Source of the DNA: Actinomycetota bacterium
GTDB lineage: Bacteria; Actinomycetota; Actinomycetes; Nanopelagicales; Nanopelagicaceae
Direction: 5' to 3'
Assembly: GCA_009698615.1 (NCBI GenBank)
Contig: WLPU01000004.1
Coordinates: 1 to 64,000 of the forward strand
Length of the DNA: 64,000 nucleotides
Shown here: piece after piece, positions 7,980 to 16,264 of the stretch
Numbering within the stretch: position 1 is the first letter of the stretch
Layout of the letters: each line of letters starts with the position of its first letter
Translations under genes and position numbers: made by a program
Notes under the pieces: generated by a model
The model's database searches: none
Told to the model about the DNA's origin: nothing
Seen by the model: only the letters and a program-made list of their open reading frames with translations

Positions 7980-10445
7980 TTATGCAGTCCTTAGGATTGC
8001 TCCGGTGAGCCGTTGGGCCTCAGCCACAGCGGCTTCCCGCATAGTGGCAACTTCTACAGCAGTGAGGGTGCGATCGGGGGCGCGGAAAGTTAATGTGAAA
8101 GCCAGAGAGATTTTCCCATCACCGATTTTCTCATAGAGATCAAATAATTGAATTGTTTCCAATAATTTGCCAGCACCATTTTTAAGGGCCGCCATCACAT
8201 CTGCCGCTGCCACATTCGAATCCACCACTAACGCCACATCCTGAACAGCCGCCGGCATTGTGTCGATCACTGAAACCTTTACTATCGCCGATTCTGGAAG
8301 TGCAGAAAGATTCACAACAAAAGCGCATGAACGTTCCGGCAGACCGTAAGCCGCTACAACTCGGGGATGGAGCTCGCCTGCATGAGCAACTATTTTTCCA
8401 TCAACCAGCAATTCTGCGCATCGACCAGGATGCCAAGGAGCAAAATCAGAACGTTTGATTGACCAGTCAAGATTGCACAATTCTATGATCTGTTGGGCGA
8501 AAGAGATGGCATCACTCCACGTGTAGGAGCGAGATTTGTTCATCCAGCTTTCAACTTCATTCTTACCAATCAGCACTCCCCCAACATGGACTGGTTGCTG
8601 TGGGACGCTGGAATAAATACTTGAAACTTCTGCAGAAGACGGCCGCTTGTCAACGGAAGGATTCTCAACTTTAGGCAGTTGTGTCGAATTTCTGAAAATC
8701 GCACCCATTTCAAAGAGTCCAAAGCTTCTAGAGCCGCGACTTATATTACGGGCAGCGGCTTCAAGCAAACCTGGTATCAAATGCGTCCGAAGATGTGGCG
8801 AATCTTCCGACATCGGATTAGCCAATCGAAATGTCATGGCGCGTTCGCCGGTATAACCCATGATCTTCATAGTTGCATCCGAAACAAATGGATATGTTTG
8901 GATTTCGACTAATCCCAAATCAGCAAGCAAATTGCCTATACCGCGATGGCGGCGCTGAGATCCACTCAGCCCCGGGCTTACTGGGTGTGGCGGCAGTTGC
9001 GAAGGGATCGAATCGTAACCAATCATTCGAGCAACTTCTTCAACGCAATCAGCGGGACCTTGAATATCACTTCTCCATGAAGGTGGATCGATTTTCCATA
9101 ATACGTCGCTTACTTTTTCTATATCGCAGCCAACTATCTCCAGCTTGCTCGCGACGGTCGCTAAGGAGATTTCCGCCCCGGTGAGTGTGGCAACGAAATG
9201 CGGATCCATCGAAACAATAGGAGAAAATTCTGGAGCACCCGCCGTTGAGGTACCAACGTATGAGGCCCCGCCGTGGGTAATCAGTAAACTCGCAGCTCGC
9301 GCAGATGCAATCTCGGCCATCGACGGATCAACTCCGCGCTCAAAACGACGCGATGCATCGGATGAAAGCTTGTGTCGACGCGCGTTCTTTGCAATTGACG
9401 CGGGATCAAAACGCGCAGCCTCAATCGCTAGAGATGTAGTTGCTGAAGTTACTTCGGAATCTAAACCTCCCATGGTTCCTGCTAAGGCTAGAGGTCCATT
9501 GTCATCAGCGACCAGCAAATCATCACTATTAAGTGCGCGATCTTGTTTATCAAGAGTAGTTAACGATTTGCTTTTGCCCGCACGCCTGATGCGAATTGCA
9601 CCTTTCACATGTTTCTGATCAAAAGCATGCAGTGGTTGCCCTAATTCCATCATGACGTAATTAGTTACATCCACAGCCAAAGAGATGGAGCGCATTCCGC
9701 ATTTCTCGATACGGCGTTGCATCCAAAGTGGAGATGGTACGGATGGATCGAAGCCAGACAAGGTACGGATAAATATCACCGATACGGCATCAGTATCCTC
9801 AATCTTTACTTCAACTCCTCCTGATTTTATAGGAAAAGGTGAACAATCAAAGTTATGAGCAGGATCGGTAAATTTCACTCCCATAGCCGCTGCTATCTCC
9901 CGTGAAATTCCGCGAAGAGAAAGTGCGTATCCTCTGTCCGGGTTTACCGCAATATCGAAGATAACATCGTTAATTTCAAGCAGCGTTATCGCATTGGCGC
10001 CAACCTTTGCGCAGGACGGTGGTAAGACGACAATTCCATCATGATCTTGACCCAATCCCAACTCGCGCGATGAGCAAATCATTCCATTACTCACTTTGCC
10101 ATAAGTCTCGCGTTGCGAAATGGAAAACCCTCCCGGCAAAGTAGATCCAGGAAGGGCAACAACAACCAAGTCTCCAACTTTGAAGTTGAAAGCTCCGCAG
10201 ACAACAAAACGATTACTCTTTTCACCACAATCCAGGCCTACCCAACGGATAGGCTTTTTGAATTCGGTGATCTCCTCGATTATCTTCACTTGCCCTACGA
10301 CAATCGGCCCAACTAAATCAGCACCGCTCAGCTCTATATCCTCGATTTCGAACCCCACTCGTACGAGTGCGTCCGAGATTTCAGCGGGTGTGACGGATGC
10401 AGGAAGATCTGCAAATTCTCGAATCCACGATAAGGGTGCGCGCAT
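7980..10445 (-). CDS. pheT: Phenylalanyl-tRNA synthetase beta subunit
   Basis: Large subunit of the alpha2-beta2 enzyme that charges tRNA-Phe. The 821-residue protein has the expected order: an N-terminal tRNA-binding (EMAP/Csaa-like) domain at about residues 40-150 (VVGQVKIIEE, ICSSRELGLG), then B3/B4 editing domains, B5, the catalytic-like core, and a C-terminal ferredoxin-fold anticodon-binding domain (VQDVALVVDSNV to LTAVEVATMREAAVAEA). Its ATG overlaps the pheS stop by one base (TAATG), so the two subunits are translationally coupled. It ends 47 bases before argC, and the arg promoter lies in that gap. Confidence 0.96.
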   Translation of the reverse strand: MRAPLSWIREFADLPASVTPAEISDALVRVGFEIEDIELSGADLVGPIVVGQVKIIEEITEFKKPIRWVGLDCGEKSNRFVVCGAFNFKVGDLVVVALPGSTLPGGFSISQRETYGKVSNGMICSSRELGLGQDHDGIVVLPPSCAKVGANAITLLEINDVIFDIAVNPDRGYALSLRGISREIAAAMGVKFTDPAHNFDCSPFPIKSGGVEVKIEDTDAVSVIFIRTLSGFDPSVPSPLWMQRRIEKCGMRSISLAVDVTNYVMMELGQPLHAFDQKHVKGAIRIRRAGKSKSLTTLDKQDRALNSDDLLVADDNGPLALAGTMGGLDSEVTSATTSLAIEAARFDPASIAKNARRHKLSSDASRRFERGVDPSMAEIASARAASLLITHGGASYVGTSTAGAPEFSPIVSMDPHFVATLTGAEISLATVASKLEIVGCDIEKVSDVLWKIDPPSWRSDIQGPADCVEEVARMIGYDSIPSQLPPHPVSPGLSGSQRRHRGIGNLLADLGLVEIQTYPFVSDATMKIMGYTGERAMTFRLANPMSEDSPHLRTHLIPGLLEAAARNISRGSRSFGLFEMGAIFRNSTQLPKVENPSVDKRPSSAEVSSIYSSVPQQPVHVGGVLIGKNEVESWMNKSRSYTWSDAISFAQQIIELCNLDWSIKRSDFAPWHPGRCAELLVDGKIVAHAGELHPRVVAAYGLPERSCAFVVNLSALPESAIVKVSVIDTMPAAVQDVALVVDSNVAAADVMAALKNGAGKLLETIQLFDLYEKIGDGKISLAFTLTFRAPDRTLTAVEVATMREAAVAEAQRLTGAILRTA

Positions 10446-11455
10446 TAGAGTCCAACCCCAAACATACGACTAAATCGTAAATCGCCTTCGACTATATCGT
10501 GCATATCCGTAATTCCATGACGCACCATAATCGTGCGTTCCAACCCCATCCCAAATGCAAAGCCGCTGAATTCAGTTGTATCGATTCCGCAGGCTGTCAG
10601 AACTTTTGGGTTGACCATTCCACAGCCCCCCCATTCGATCCATCGGCCATTGAAAAAAACATCGACTTCTGCAGAAGGTTCGGTGAAGGGGAAAAAAGAC
10701 GGACGCAATCGCGTTCTTGCATCGTTGCCGAACATCTTACGAGCAAATAAATCGAGAGTACCTTTGAGATGCGCCATTGTGATTCCACGATCAACTACAA
10801 GACCTTCCACTTGATGAAACACTGGAGTATGGGTTGCGTCGAGTTCGTCTGCCCGAAAAGTTCGTCCAGGGCAAATGACATATATCGGTGGCGCCTCATC
10901 CAACATCGTTCTAATTTGTACAGGTGATGTGTGAGTACGCAGAACTAACCGCGATTCCAACGGTTCAATAAAGAATGTATCTTGCATGGTCCGAGCTGGA
11001 TGATCCACCGGAATATTAAGCGCATCAAAGTTAAGCCACTCAGCTTCAAGTTCAGGTCCTTCGGCAACTCGATACCCTTGAGCGATAAAGAAATCACTGA
11101 TCTCATTTTTCACGATTGTTATTGGATGTAAACCGCCTTTGTGCCTGCGTTGAGCAGGCAAAGTAATATCTACTACTTCTTCCAACAGAACCTTCGAATC
11201 TCTTTCGGCCTCTAAAGTTTCTGTACGTTGTGCAATGGCTTCTCCAACTTGCGCTCTGGCTTGCCCAATCTCTTTTCCAACACTGGCTCGCTGATCTTCT
11301 GGCAAACTACCCAGCGCACGACTAGCAAGTGCGATGGGAGACTTATCCCCCGAATGCGCCAGGCGAGCCGATTTCAATTCGTCTAAATTCTTTGCTGCCG
11401 TTATCTCCTTGAGAGCGTCAGCTACCCATTTCTGAAGATCTTTCGAGGCACTCAT
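10445..11455 (-). CDS. pheS: Phenylalanyl-tRNA synthetase alpha subunit
   Basis: Catalytic subunit that forms Phe-AMP. The 336-residue protein has an N-terminal coiled coil (about residues 1-90) and class II motifs: the HPARTMQDTFF motif 2 region, VLRTHTSPVQIRTM, CPGRTFRADELDATHTPVFHQ cut by the family signature, and motif 3 in GFAFGMGLERTIMVRHGI. The alanine of FAFGMG corresponds to the position that controls Phe analogue discrimination. A -10 box TAGACT lies seven bases before the ATG, inside the short gap after the methyltransferase gene, suggesting a leaderless pheST transcript of its own. Confidence 0.96.
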   Translation of the reverse strand: MSASKDLQKWVADALKEITAAKNLDELKSARLAHSGDKSPIALASRALGSLPEDQRASVGKEIGQARAQVGEAIAQRTETLEAERDSKVLLEEVVDITLPAQRRHKGGLHPITIVKNEISDFFIAQGYRVAEGPELEAEWLNFDALNIPVDHPARTMQDTFFIEPLESRLVLRTHTSPVQIRTMLDEAPPIYVICPGRTFRADELDATHTPVFHQVEGLVVDRGITMAHLKGTLDLFARKMFGNDARTRLRPSFFPFTEPSAEVDVFFNGRWIEWGGCGMVNPKVLTACGIDTTEFSGFAFGMGLERTIMVRHGITDMHDIVEGDLRFSRMFGVGL

Positions 11456-11462
11456 ACTTGAA

Positions 11463-11468
11463 AGTCTA
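11463..11468 (-). promoter_or_regulatory. -10 box of a leaderless pheS promoter
   Basis: TAGACT on the minus strand, with seven bases (TTCAAGT) between it and the ATG of pheS. There is no Shine-Dalgarno sequence in the 23-base gap. No convincing -35 box is visible. It matches the TANNNT plus 6-7 base spacing seen before ten other genes here. Confidence 0.5.
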
Positions 11469-11478
11469 CTGTTTGGTG

Positions 11479-12267
11479 CTAGGCAGATGCTGAAGTAACA
11501 CGGAACATAGCAATTGCTGCTGCTGCCGCCAAATTGAGGCTTTCGGCATTTCCAGCCATGGGAATATGAACCCGCGAAATACGTGCACTTATCTCAAGTG
11601 CATCCAACCCTCGAGCTTCATTGCCAAAAATCCACAGTGATGGACCCTGTAATGAGAGGTCTAAAAGTGATTTCTCGCCATCGGCACTGAGCGCAAAAAT
11701 TTGATCATTGGGCCAAAGATCAATAATTGTTTCAAGATCCATTTTTTCAAATATTGGAAGGTGCCACAAGGATCCAGCACTGGCCCTAACAACTTTAGGT
11801 GCGTAAATATCTACGCTATTTTCAGAAGTAATCACACCAGAAAAACCTGTCGCATCTGCAGTGCGGATGATCGTGCCAGCATTGCCGGGATCTTGAATCT
11901 CGTAGAGGAATATGTACCGAGAACCATCAGCAATTACGAGGTCATCTGCTCTTAGATACGGGGTTCGACATACCGCAAGAATTCCTTGTGGGGTAACCGT
12001 CTCCCCCATTGCAACCATAACTGCATCACTGACATCTACAGTATCTAAATGATTAATCTCTATGCCAGCGGCGACAGCTTTGAGTCGCCCAGATGTCGTG
12101 AGGTACAAGGTTTCTATGGACGGGTTGGCATCACCAGCCGATGCTTCTCGCAAGAATTGAAGTCCCTCAGCAATAAACTGGCCAGTTTCTCGACGTTCCT
12201 TTTTCCCGCGGGAACCTAAAAGAGCCTTCACTCGCGCAATATGCGGCGAATGAAGGCTCTCAATCAT
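11479..12267 (-). CDS. SpoU/TrmH-family RNA 2'-O-methyltransferase
   Basis: A 262-residue SPOUT methyltransferase that uses S-adenosylmethionine to methylate a ribose 2'-OH, probably in 23S rRNA. The N-terminal RNA-binding domain contains HIARVKALLGSRGKKERRETG. The C-terminal knot domain shows the three SpoU motifs: QDPGNAGTIIRTADATGF, FGNEARGL, and IPMAGNAESLNLAAAAAIA. The target nucleotide cannot be told from sequence; RlmB-like and TsnR-like members look alike. It follows rplT by nine bases and precedes pheS, the same order seen in other Actinobacteria, so it is likely co-transcribed with infC-rpmI-rplT. Confidence 0.88.
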   Translation of the reverse strand: MIESLHSPHIARVKALLGSRGKKERRETGQFIAEGLQFLREASAGDANPSIETLYLTTSGRLKAVAAGIEINHLDTVDVSDAVMVAMGETVTPQGILAVCRTPYLRADDLVIADGSRYIFLYEIQDPGNAGTIIRTADATGFSGVITSENSVDIYAPKVVRASAGSLWHLPIFEKMDLETIIDLWPNDQIFALSADGEKSLLDLSLQGPSLWIFGNEARGLDALEISARISRVHIPMAGNAESLNLAAAAAIAMFRVTSASA

Positions 12268-12276
12268 TGAAAATGA

Positions 12277-12639
12277 TTATTTAGAGACGAGGCTTTTACG
12301 AGCAACCTCAACTAAAGTTTTGAAAGTTTCTGGTTCGTGTGTTGCTAACTCAGATAAAACACGACGGTCAACTTCTACACCAGCAGCCTTAAGGCCTTGG
12401 ATGAAGCGGTTGTACGTTAAACCGTTTTCACGGCTTGCCGCGTTAATACGCTGAATCCATAGTTGACGGAAGTCGCCTTTCTTATCTTTACGGTCATTGA
12501 ATGCATAAACCATGGAGTGAGTAAGTTGCTCCTTGGCTTTTGCGTATAAACGTGAACGTTGGCCACGGTAACCCGCAGCGCGCTCGAGAGTTGTACGACG
12601 CTTTTTGGCGGCATGGACGCCGCGCTTGACTCTTGCCAT
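12277..12639 (-). CDS. rplT: 50S ribosomal protein L20
   Basis: A 120-residue early-assembly protein of the large subunit that binds 23S rRNA. The N-terminal basic tail [15 protein letters not shown] and the segments [16 protein letters not shown] and [19 protein letters not shown] are diagnostic. A ribosome binding site (AAGGAG) precedes the ATG. It is the third gene of infC-rpmI-rplT. In other bacteria L20 represses this operon by binding its mRNA; whether the leader at 13492-13661 is the target here is not shown. Confidence 0.97.
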   Translation of the reverse strand: MARVKRGVHAAKKRRTTLERAAGYRGQRSRLYAKAKEQLTHSMVYAFNDRKDKKGDFRQLWIQRINAASRENGLTYNRFIQGLKAAGVEVDRRVLSELATHEPETFKTLVEVARKSLVSK

Positions 12640-12652
12640 GTAGGGGCGCTCC

Positions 12653-12850
12653 TTACTTCAAACCAAGCATGCGCTTGGCTGTAAATGTTGTCGTTGGCTT
12701 AGCCGCGGCATCATTGGTGAGGCGGCGTGTGTGTCGTGAAGATTTACGCTCAAGAAGGTGGCGCTTGCCAGCTCGCTCGTGCATGATCTTTCCAGATCCG
12801 GTGACGCGGAATCGCTTCTTAGCGCCACTGTGCGTTTTCATCTTTGGCAT
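12653..12850 (-). CDS. rpmI: 50S ribosomal protein L35
   Basis: A 65-residue basic protein of the large ribosomal subunit, with the typical start [20 protein letters not shown], a middle [17 protein letters not shown], and an end in LGLK. It lies between infC and rplT with 13 bases before rplT and 56 after infC. That is the universal bacterial order, so it is surely part of one operon. Confidence 0.97.
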   Translation of the reverse strand: MPKMKTHSGAKKRFRVTGSGKIMHERAGKRHLLERKSSRHTRRLTNDAAAKPTTTFTAKRMLGLK

Positions 12851-12906
12851 TTTCGCTTACCCTTTCAATCGCTTGGTTCGATTCGGTCCTACCTTGTACA
12901 ACTGTC

Positions 12907-13491
12907 CTACTCGCTCGCTTCGGCTGCAGCTTGCTCTTTGGCTTTTCGTGCCGCCTTTTGCTCTGCTACTGCCTCCGTCTTGCGTTTAGTTGGACCGAGC
13001 ACCATGGTCATATTGCGGCCCTCTTGTTTGGGCGCAAATTCGATGAAGCCAAACTCTGCAATATCTTCTGCAAGACGTTGCAAGAGTTTGTATCCCAACT
13101 CTGGTCGAGTTTGCTCACGACCGCGAAATTGCATTGTTATCTTTACTTTGTCGCCACCTCGAAGAAACTTCTCAATATGATTCCGTTTGGTCTCATAATC
13201 GTGAGCTTCAATCTTTGGTCGCATCCGAACCTCTTTAACCACGATGTGGGTTTGGTTCTGTCGCGCTTCCCGGGCCTTTTGTGCGATTTCGTATTTGTAC
13301 TTTCCGAAATCCATAATCTTGCACACGGGTGGAACTGCATCTGGGGCGATCTCGACGAGGTCAAGACCCACTTCATCTGCCATTCGTAACGCTGTATCGA
13401 TATCTACGACTCCGATTTGCTCAGCGGTATGTCCGATGAGACGAACTTCAGGAACGCGAATTCGATCATTGATGCGGGCTTCAGTTGTGAT
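12907..13491 (-). CDS. infC: Translation initiation factor IF-3 (AUC start)
   Basis: Prevents premature 50S joining and checks the start codon-fMet-tRNA pairing on the 30S subunit. The protein has the IF3 N-domain ([15 protein letters not shown], then [17 protein letters not shown]) and C-domain ([31 protein letters not shown]), plus an Ala/Glu/Lys-rich tail. I place the start at the ATC codon 13491-13489, giving 194 residues. GAAGGAG lies five bases upstream, homology begins there, and no ATG, GTG or TTG occurs nearby in frame. The nearest ordinary start is a TTG at 13587, which would add 32 unrelated residues. Rare start codons (AUU, AUC) are an established feature of infC and allow IF3 to limit its own synthesis. 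Confidence 0.92.
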   Translation of the reverse strand: MTTEARINDRIRVPEVRLIGHTAEQIGVVDIDTALRMADEVGLDLVEIAPDAVPPVCKIMDFGKYKYEIAQKAREARQNQTHIVVKEVRMRPKIEAHDYETKRNHIEKFLRGGDKVKITMQFRGREQTRPELGYKLLQRLAEDIAEFGFIEFAPKQEGRNMTMVLGPTKRKTEAVAEQKAARKAKEQAAAEASE

Positions 13492-13661
13492 AAAAACTCC
13501 TTCACGGTTGTTTGCTATGCAGTAGATAAGTCGCTGCAGGAAGGCAACCGCGCAAAAACCCACGAGATCTGGGCTTCGACATACCAAATCGCCGAAGCGA
13601 TGGAGGTGGGAGCGGTTACTCCTCTTGCAGTGGCTCAGCCACTGGTCTGGGCGTAAGGGTA
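13492..13661 (-). promoter_or_regulatory. infC leader with three hairpins and possible attenuator
   Basis: Read leftwards, a possible -10 box TACCCT (13656-13661) precedes three stems. The first is CAGTGGC/GCCACTG with a three-base loop (13628-13644). The second is ATCGC/GCGAT closed by a UUCG tetraloop (13588-13601). The third is AAGCCCA/TGGGTTT (13556-13576), whose 3' side runs into a T tract at 13554-13558 and so resembles an intrinsic terminator. A 26-codon open frame (13502-13582) overlaps the third stem and ends in the infC ribosome binding site. The -35 region is unclear. Confidence 0.5.
13502..13582 (-). CDS. Possible infC leader peptide (26 residues)
   Basis: An ATG at 13582 opens a frame of 26 codons ([13 protein letters not shown] at the start) that stops with TGA at 13504-13502, inside the GAAGGAG of infC. 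Ribosomes reading it would cover the third leader hairpin and stop where they could re-initiate at the infC AUC codon. No good ribosome binding site precedes its ATG and no family is recognised. It may be chance; the position is what makes it worth recording. Confidence 0.25.
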   Translation of the reverse strand: MSKPRSRGFLRGCLPAATYLLHSKQP

Positions 13662-13701
13662 CTAGAGGCGTTGAGAAGAAGGAAATCCGAGCATAAATAC
13701 G

Positions 13702-14469
13702 CTAGCCACCAATGGCGTGGACGCCGCCGTCAACATGGAGGATTTCCCCCGTTGTCTTGGGAAGCCAATCAGAAAGCAAAACTATTGCGGCTTGAGCCGC
13801 CGGTACGGGATCCCCAAAATCCCATCCGAGGGCGGCGCGTTCATTCCAGATTGGTTCGAATTCGTTAAAACCAGGAATTGATTTGGCAGCCATAGTTTTG
13901 ATCGGGCCAGCCGCAACTAAATTCACTCGTACATTTTCTGGGCCAAGATCTCGAGCTAAGTAGCGCGAAGTGGACTCCAGGGCAGCCTTAGCCACACCCA
14001 TCCAGTCATATTTAGGCCACGCAACACTTGCATCAAAATCCAATCCCACAACAGATGCACCACCATCAAAAAGCGGGCGGGCGGCCATCGTAAGGGACTT
14101 TAATGAAAATGCAGAAACTTGAAGTGCTGTTGCTACATCACTCCACGTTGTATTTAGAAAATTTCCACCGAGTGCAGCCTCGGGAGCAAACCCAATTGAA
14201 TGCACTACCCCGTGCAGCGTTGGAACATGTTCTCGTACTCGTGAAGCTAATTGTGCAAGATCTTCATCGTTTGTGACATCCAATTGAATCACTGGCGCTG
14301 TCTGTGGCAATCGACCAGAGATTCGTTCGGTCAATCTATGAACGCGACCGTAGGAACTTAAAACAACGGTTGCGCCTTCTTCTTGAGCCAACCGAGCAAT
14401 ATGGAAGGCGATAGAGGCATCGGTCAAAACTCCCGTGACCAAAATATTCTTACCCGTGAGAAGTGCCAC
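13702..14469 (-). CDS. fabI: Enoyl-[acyl-carrier-protein] reductase (InhA/FabI type)
   Basis: Last reductive step of the fatty-acid elongation cycle, NADH-dependent, in the cytoplasm. The 255-residue short-chain dehydrogenase starts GKNILVTGVLTDASIAFHIA, the InhA-like variant of the nucleotide-binding loop. The catalytic Tyr and Lys lie in PKYDWMGVAKAALES, and VAAGPIKTMAAKSIPGF is typical of the substrate loop. It follows fabG with two bases between, the same fabG-inhA order as in mycobacteria. The infC leader begins just after its stop. Confidence 0.94.
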   Translation of the reverse strand: MALLTGKNILVTGVLTDASIAFHIARLAQEEGATVVLSSYGRVHRLTERISGRLPQTAPVIQLDVTNDEDLAQLASRVREHVPTLHGVVHSIGFAPEAALGGNFLNTTWSDVATALQVSAFSLKSLTMAARPLFDGGASVVGLDFDASVAWPKYDWMGVAKAALESTSRYLARDLGPENVRVNLVAAGPIKTMAAKSIPGFNEFEPIWNERAALGWDFGDPVPAAQAAIVLLSDWLPKTTGEILHVDGGVHAIGG

Positions 14470-14471
14470 TC

Positions 14472-15191
14472 TTAATTCCCCATTCCCAAACCACCATCTA
14501 TTGGAATTACTGCGCCAGTAATATAACTTGCTTTCTTTGAAGCTAAGAAAGCCACAACATCAGCGATTTCTTCGGGTGAGCAAAATCTGCCCAACGGCAC
14601 AGCGTTCGCGATCTCAATGCGTCTTTTTTCGTCCAGCTCGGCCGTCATATCTGTTTCGACAAATCCAGGGGCTACAACGTTCGCCGTAATTGAACGTGAC
14701 CCAAGTTCGCGAGCCAAAGAACGAGCCATACCGACAAGGCCAGATTTACTTGCCGAATAATTCACTTGTCCTGCTGAACCAAGGGCTCCGACAACTGAGC
14801 CCACAAAAATTAGACGCCCGCGCTTGAGTTTAAGTAGACCTCGGGTTGCTCGTCGGGCTACGCGAAAAGCACCAGTGAGATTTGCCTCAACTACATCCGT
14901 AAAGTCTTCATCACTCATTCGCATGACTAAAGTGTCGCGAGTGATCCCAGCATTTGAAACAATAACCTCTGGAATACCAAATTTTTCTTCAATTTCGCTA
15001 AAGGCTGCTTCCACACTCGTCGTGGATGTAACATCCATGACAACGCCCGTGAATCCTTCTGGCGCCTTGCCGGTTCTATAGGTCACGATGACGTGAAAGC
15101 CGTCTGCCTTGAGTGCACGCGCAATTGCCAAACCAATTCCACGATTTGCCCCCGTAACCAATGCAATTGCGGGACCTTCACTCTGAGCCAT
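14472..15191 (-). CDS. fabG: 3-oxoacyl-[acyl-carrier-protein] reductase
   Basis: NADPH-dependent reduction of beta-ketoacyl-ACP. The 239-residue short-chain dehydrogenase has the TGANRGIGLAIA Rossmann motif, the NAG motif in SNAGITRDTLVMRM, the catalytic Ser in VGSVVGALGSAGQ, and YSASKSGL with the Tyr-x3-Lys pair. The C-terminus YITGAVIPIDGGLGMGN is the usual FabG ending. It heads the fabG-fabI pair. A -10 box TAAGTT lies exactly six bases before its ATG and no ribosome binding site is present, so it is probably translated from a leaderless mRNA. Confidence 0.94.
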   Translation of the reverse strand: MAQSEGPAIALVTGANRGIGLAIARALKADGFHVIVTYRTGKAPEGFTGVVMDVTSTTSVEAAFSEIEEKFGIPEVIVSNAGITRDTLVMRMSDEDFTDVVEANLTGAFRVARRATRGLLKLKRGRLIFVGSVVGALGSAGQVNYSASKSGLVGMARSLARELGSRSITANVVAPGFVETDMTAELDEKRRIEIANAVPLGRFCSPEEIADVVAFLASKKASYITGAVIPIDGGLGMGN

Positions 15192-15197
15192 GGGTAG

Positions 15198-15203
15198 AAC
15201 TTA
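15198..15203 (-). promoter_or_regulatory. -10 box of a leaderless fabG promoter
   Basis: TAAGTT on the minus strand with six bases (CTACCC) before the fabG ATG. A possible -35, TTGATA, lies 19 bases upstream. The region is shared with the divergent DUF3099 gene. Confidence 0.55.
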
Positions 15204-15282
15204 CTGGCTACTCAAGCGTAAGTATCAATTTCCGCGCCGTTAGCCGAGCAGGAATGAAGGTGCGATGAAGCCTCCATCGGCC

Positions 15283-15288
15283 TAGGCT
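15283..15288 (+). promoter_or_regulatory. -10 box of a leaderless promoter for the DUF3099 gene
   Basis: TAGGCT followed by six bases (TGTCAT) and then the ATG at 15295. No ribosome binding site fits in between. The same TAGGCT hexamer stands before ctaA at 24531. Confidence 0.5.
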
Positions 15289-15294
15289 TGTCAT

Positions 15295-15561
15295 ATGGGC
15301 GAAGAGATTCACAACATTACATCTGCCCAACAGGGTCTCAGTGATGATTTGCCGGCCCGCCAAAGGCGTTATTTCATTTCAATGATGATTCGCACTGCAT
15401 GCTTTATCGGATCGATCTTCACACCAAATCCTTTTCGATGGTTCTTAATCTTCGGCGCAATCGTTTTACCGTACGTATCTGTCGTGATTGCTAATGCTGG
15501 TCGTGAGAGAAACTCAGCCGGAACCTCCATCATCAATGATGCGCAAAAAAGTATCTCCTAG
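15295..15561 (+). CDS. DUF3099-like small membrane protein
   Basis: An 88-residue protein with a short polar N-terminus, then PARQRRYFISMMIRTACFIGSIF and FRWFLIFGAIVLPYVSVVIANAG, predicted as two transmembrane segments near residues 28-45 and 48-68. This pattern matches the actinobacterial DUF3099 family, whose function is unknown. Its 3' end overlaps the start of the SURF1-like gene, so the two are probably co-transcribed, which hints at a membrane or respiratory role. Family assignment rests on recalled pattern only. Confidence 0.7.
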   Translation: MGEEIHNITSAQQGLSDDLPARQRRYFISMMIRTACFIGSIFTPNPFRWFLIFGAIVLPYVSVVIANAGRERNSAGTSIINDAQKSIS

Positions 15562-16264
15562 CCTGCAGGTCGAGGAAGCCCACCCCTACATCGCTTCCCT
15601 AATTGCTCTCATAATGATCGCTCTATGTCTGATTGCAAGTCACTGGCAGTACCAACGCGGAGTTGATCGACATGCTCGTAATACATTGATTGCGGCACAT
15701 GTCGCATTAGCACCTACGACTCTAGCTGTTGCTACAAGTGACCTCGCAGCAGCCGAATGGAGAAGCATCCGTATCGATGGGAGTTTCGATCAAAGCAAAG
15801 AAATTCTTCTTCGCAACAGATACTCACAAGGCAAATATGGTTTTGATTTGCTCACGCTTTTTCACGAATCCTCCGGCAAGACTCTCTGGGTAGATCGTGG
15901 ATGGATCGCTGCTGGCGCTAGCGCGTCGACACCTCCACCGATAGTAAAGATTTCGAAGGAAAAAGTTTCCATTGTCGGCAGAGTGCGACTTGATAAATCC
16001 TTGCCTCAAGGATCATTTTTTGCACTTTCAGCAGGTACTAATTCGCAACTCATTCCGCAATGGAATGCGCAAAGCAAAGCCAAAATTAAGAGTGAGCGGT
16101 TTTACTTGGATCTGTTGAGCAGTTCGGATCCAGCTATTAATCCAGCAGCTCCCGTGGAATTGCCCGAACTTACCGACGGTCCCCATATGGCTTATGCCCT
16201 GCAATGGATATTCTTCGCCGGGCTAGTTGGATATGGACGAATTCTCTTACGCAGACCCAGATAG
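15536..16264 (+). CDS. SURF1-like cytochrome oxidase assembly protein
   Basis: A 242-residue membrane protein with an N-terminal transmembrane helix (YIASLIALIMIALCLIASHW) and a second near the C-terminus (YALQWIFFAGLVGYGRILL), with an extracytoplasmic loop between them. The GxYGxDLLT-like stretch KYGFDLLTLF, the WVDRGWI motif and the HMAYALQW end are SURF1 hallmarks. In other organisms SURF1 helps assemble haem A into cytochrome c oxidase subunit I, which fits ctaA at 24544. I start at ATG 15536, just inside the DUF3099 frame, although an ATG at 15539 or an upstream one at 15488 is possible. The 3' end overlaps the convergent ABC transporter gene by 18 bases. Confidence 0.85.
   Translation: MMRKKVSPSLQVEEAHPYIASLIALIMIALCLIASHWQYQRGVDRHARNTLIAAHVALAPTTLAVATSDLAAAEWRSIRIDGSFDQSKEILLRNRYSQGKYGFDLLTLFHESSGKTLWVDRGWIAAGASASTPPPIVKISKEKVSIVGRVRLDKSLPQGSFFALSAGTNSQLIPQWNAQSKAKIKSERFYLDLLSSSDPAINPAAPVELPELTDGPHMAYALQWIFFAGLVGYGRILLRRPR

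Noticed and set aside
11456-13701. T-box or amino-acid-dependent leader before pheST or in the infC region
   Set aside because: The gap before pheS is 23 bases, and the infC leader has no T-box sequence (TGGnACCGCG type) or specifier-loop arrangement.
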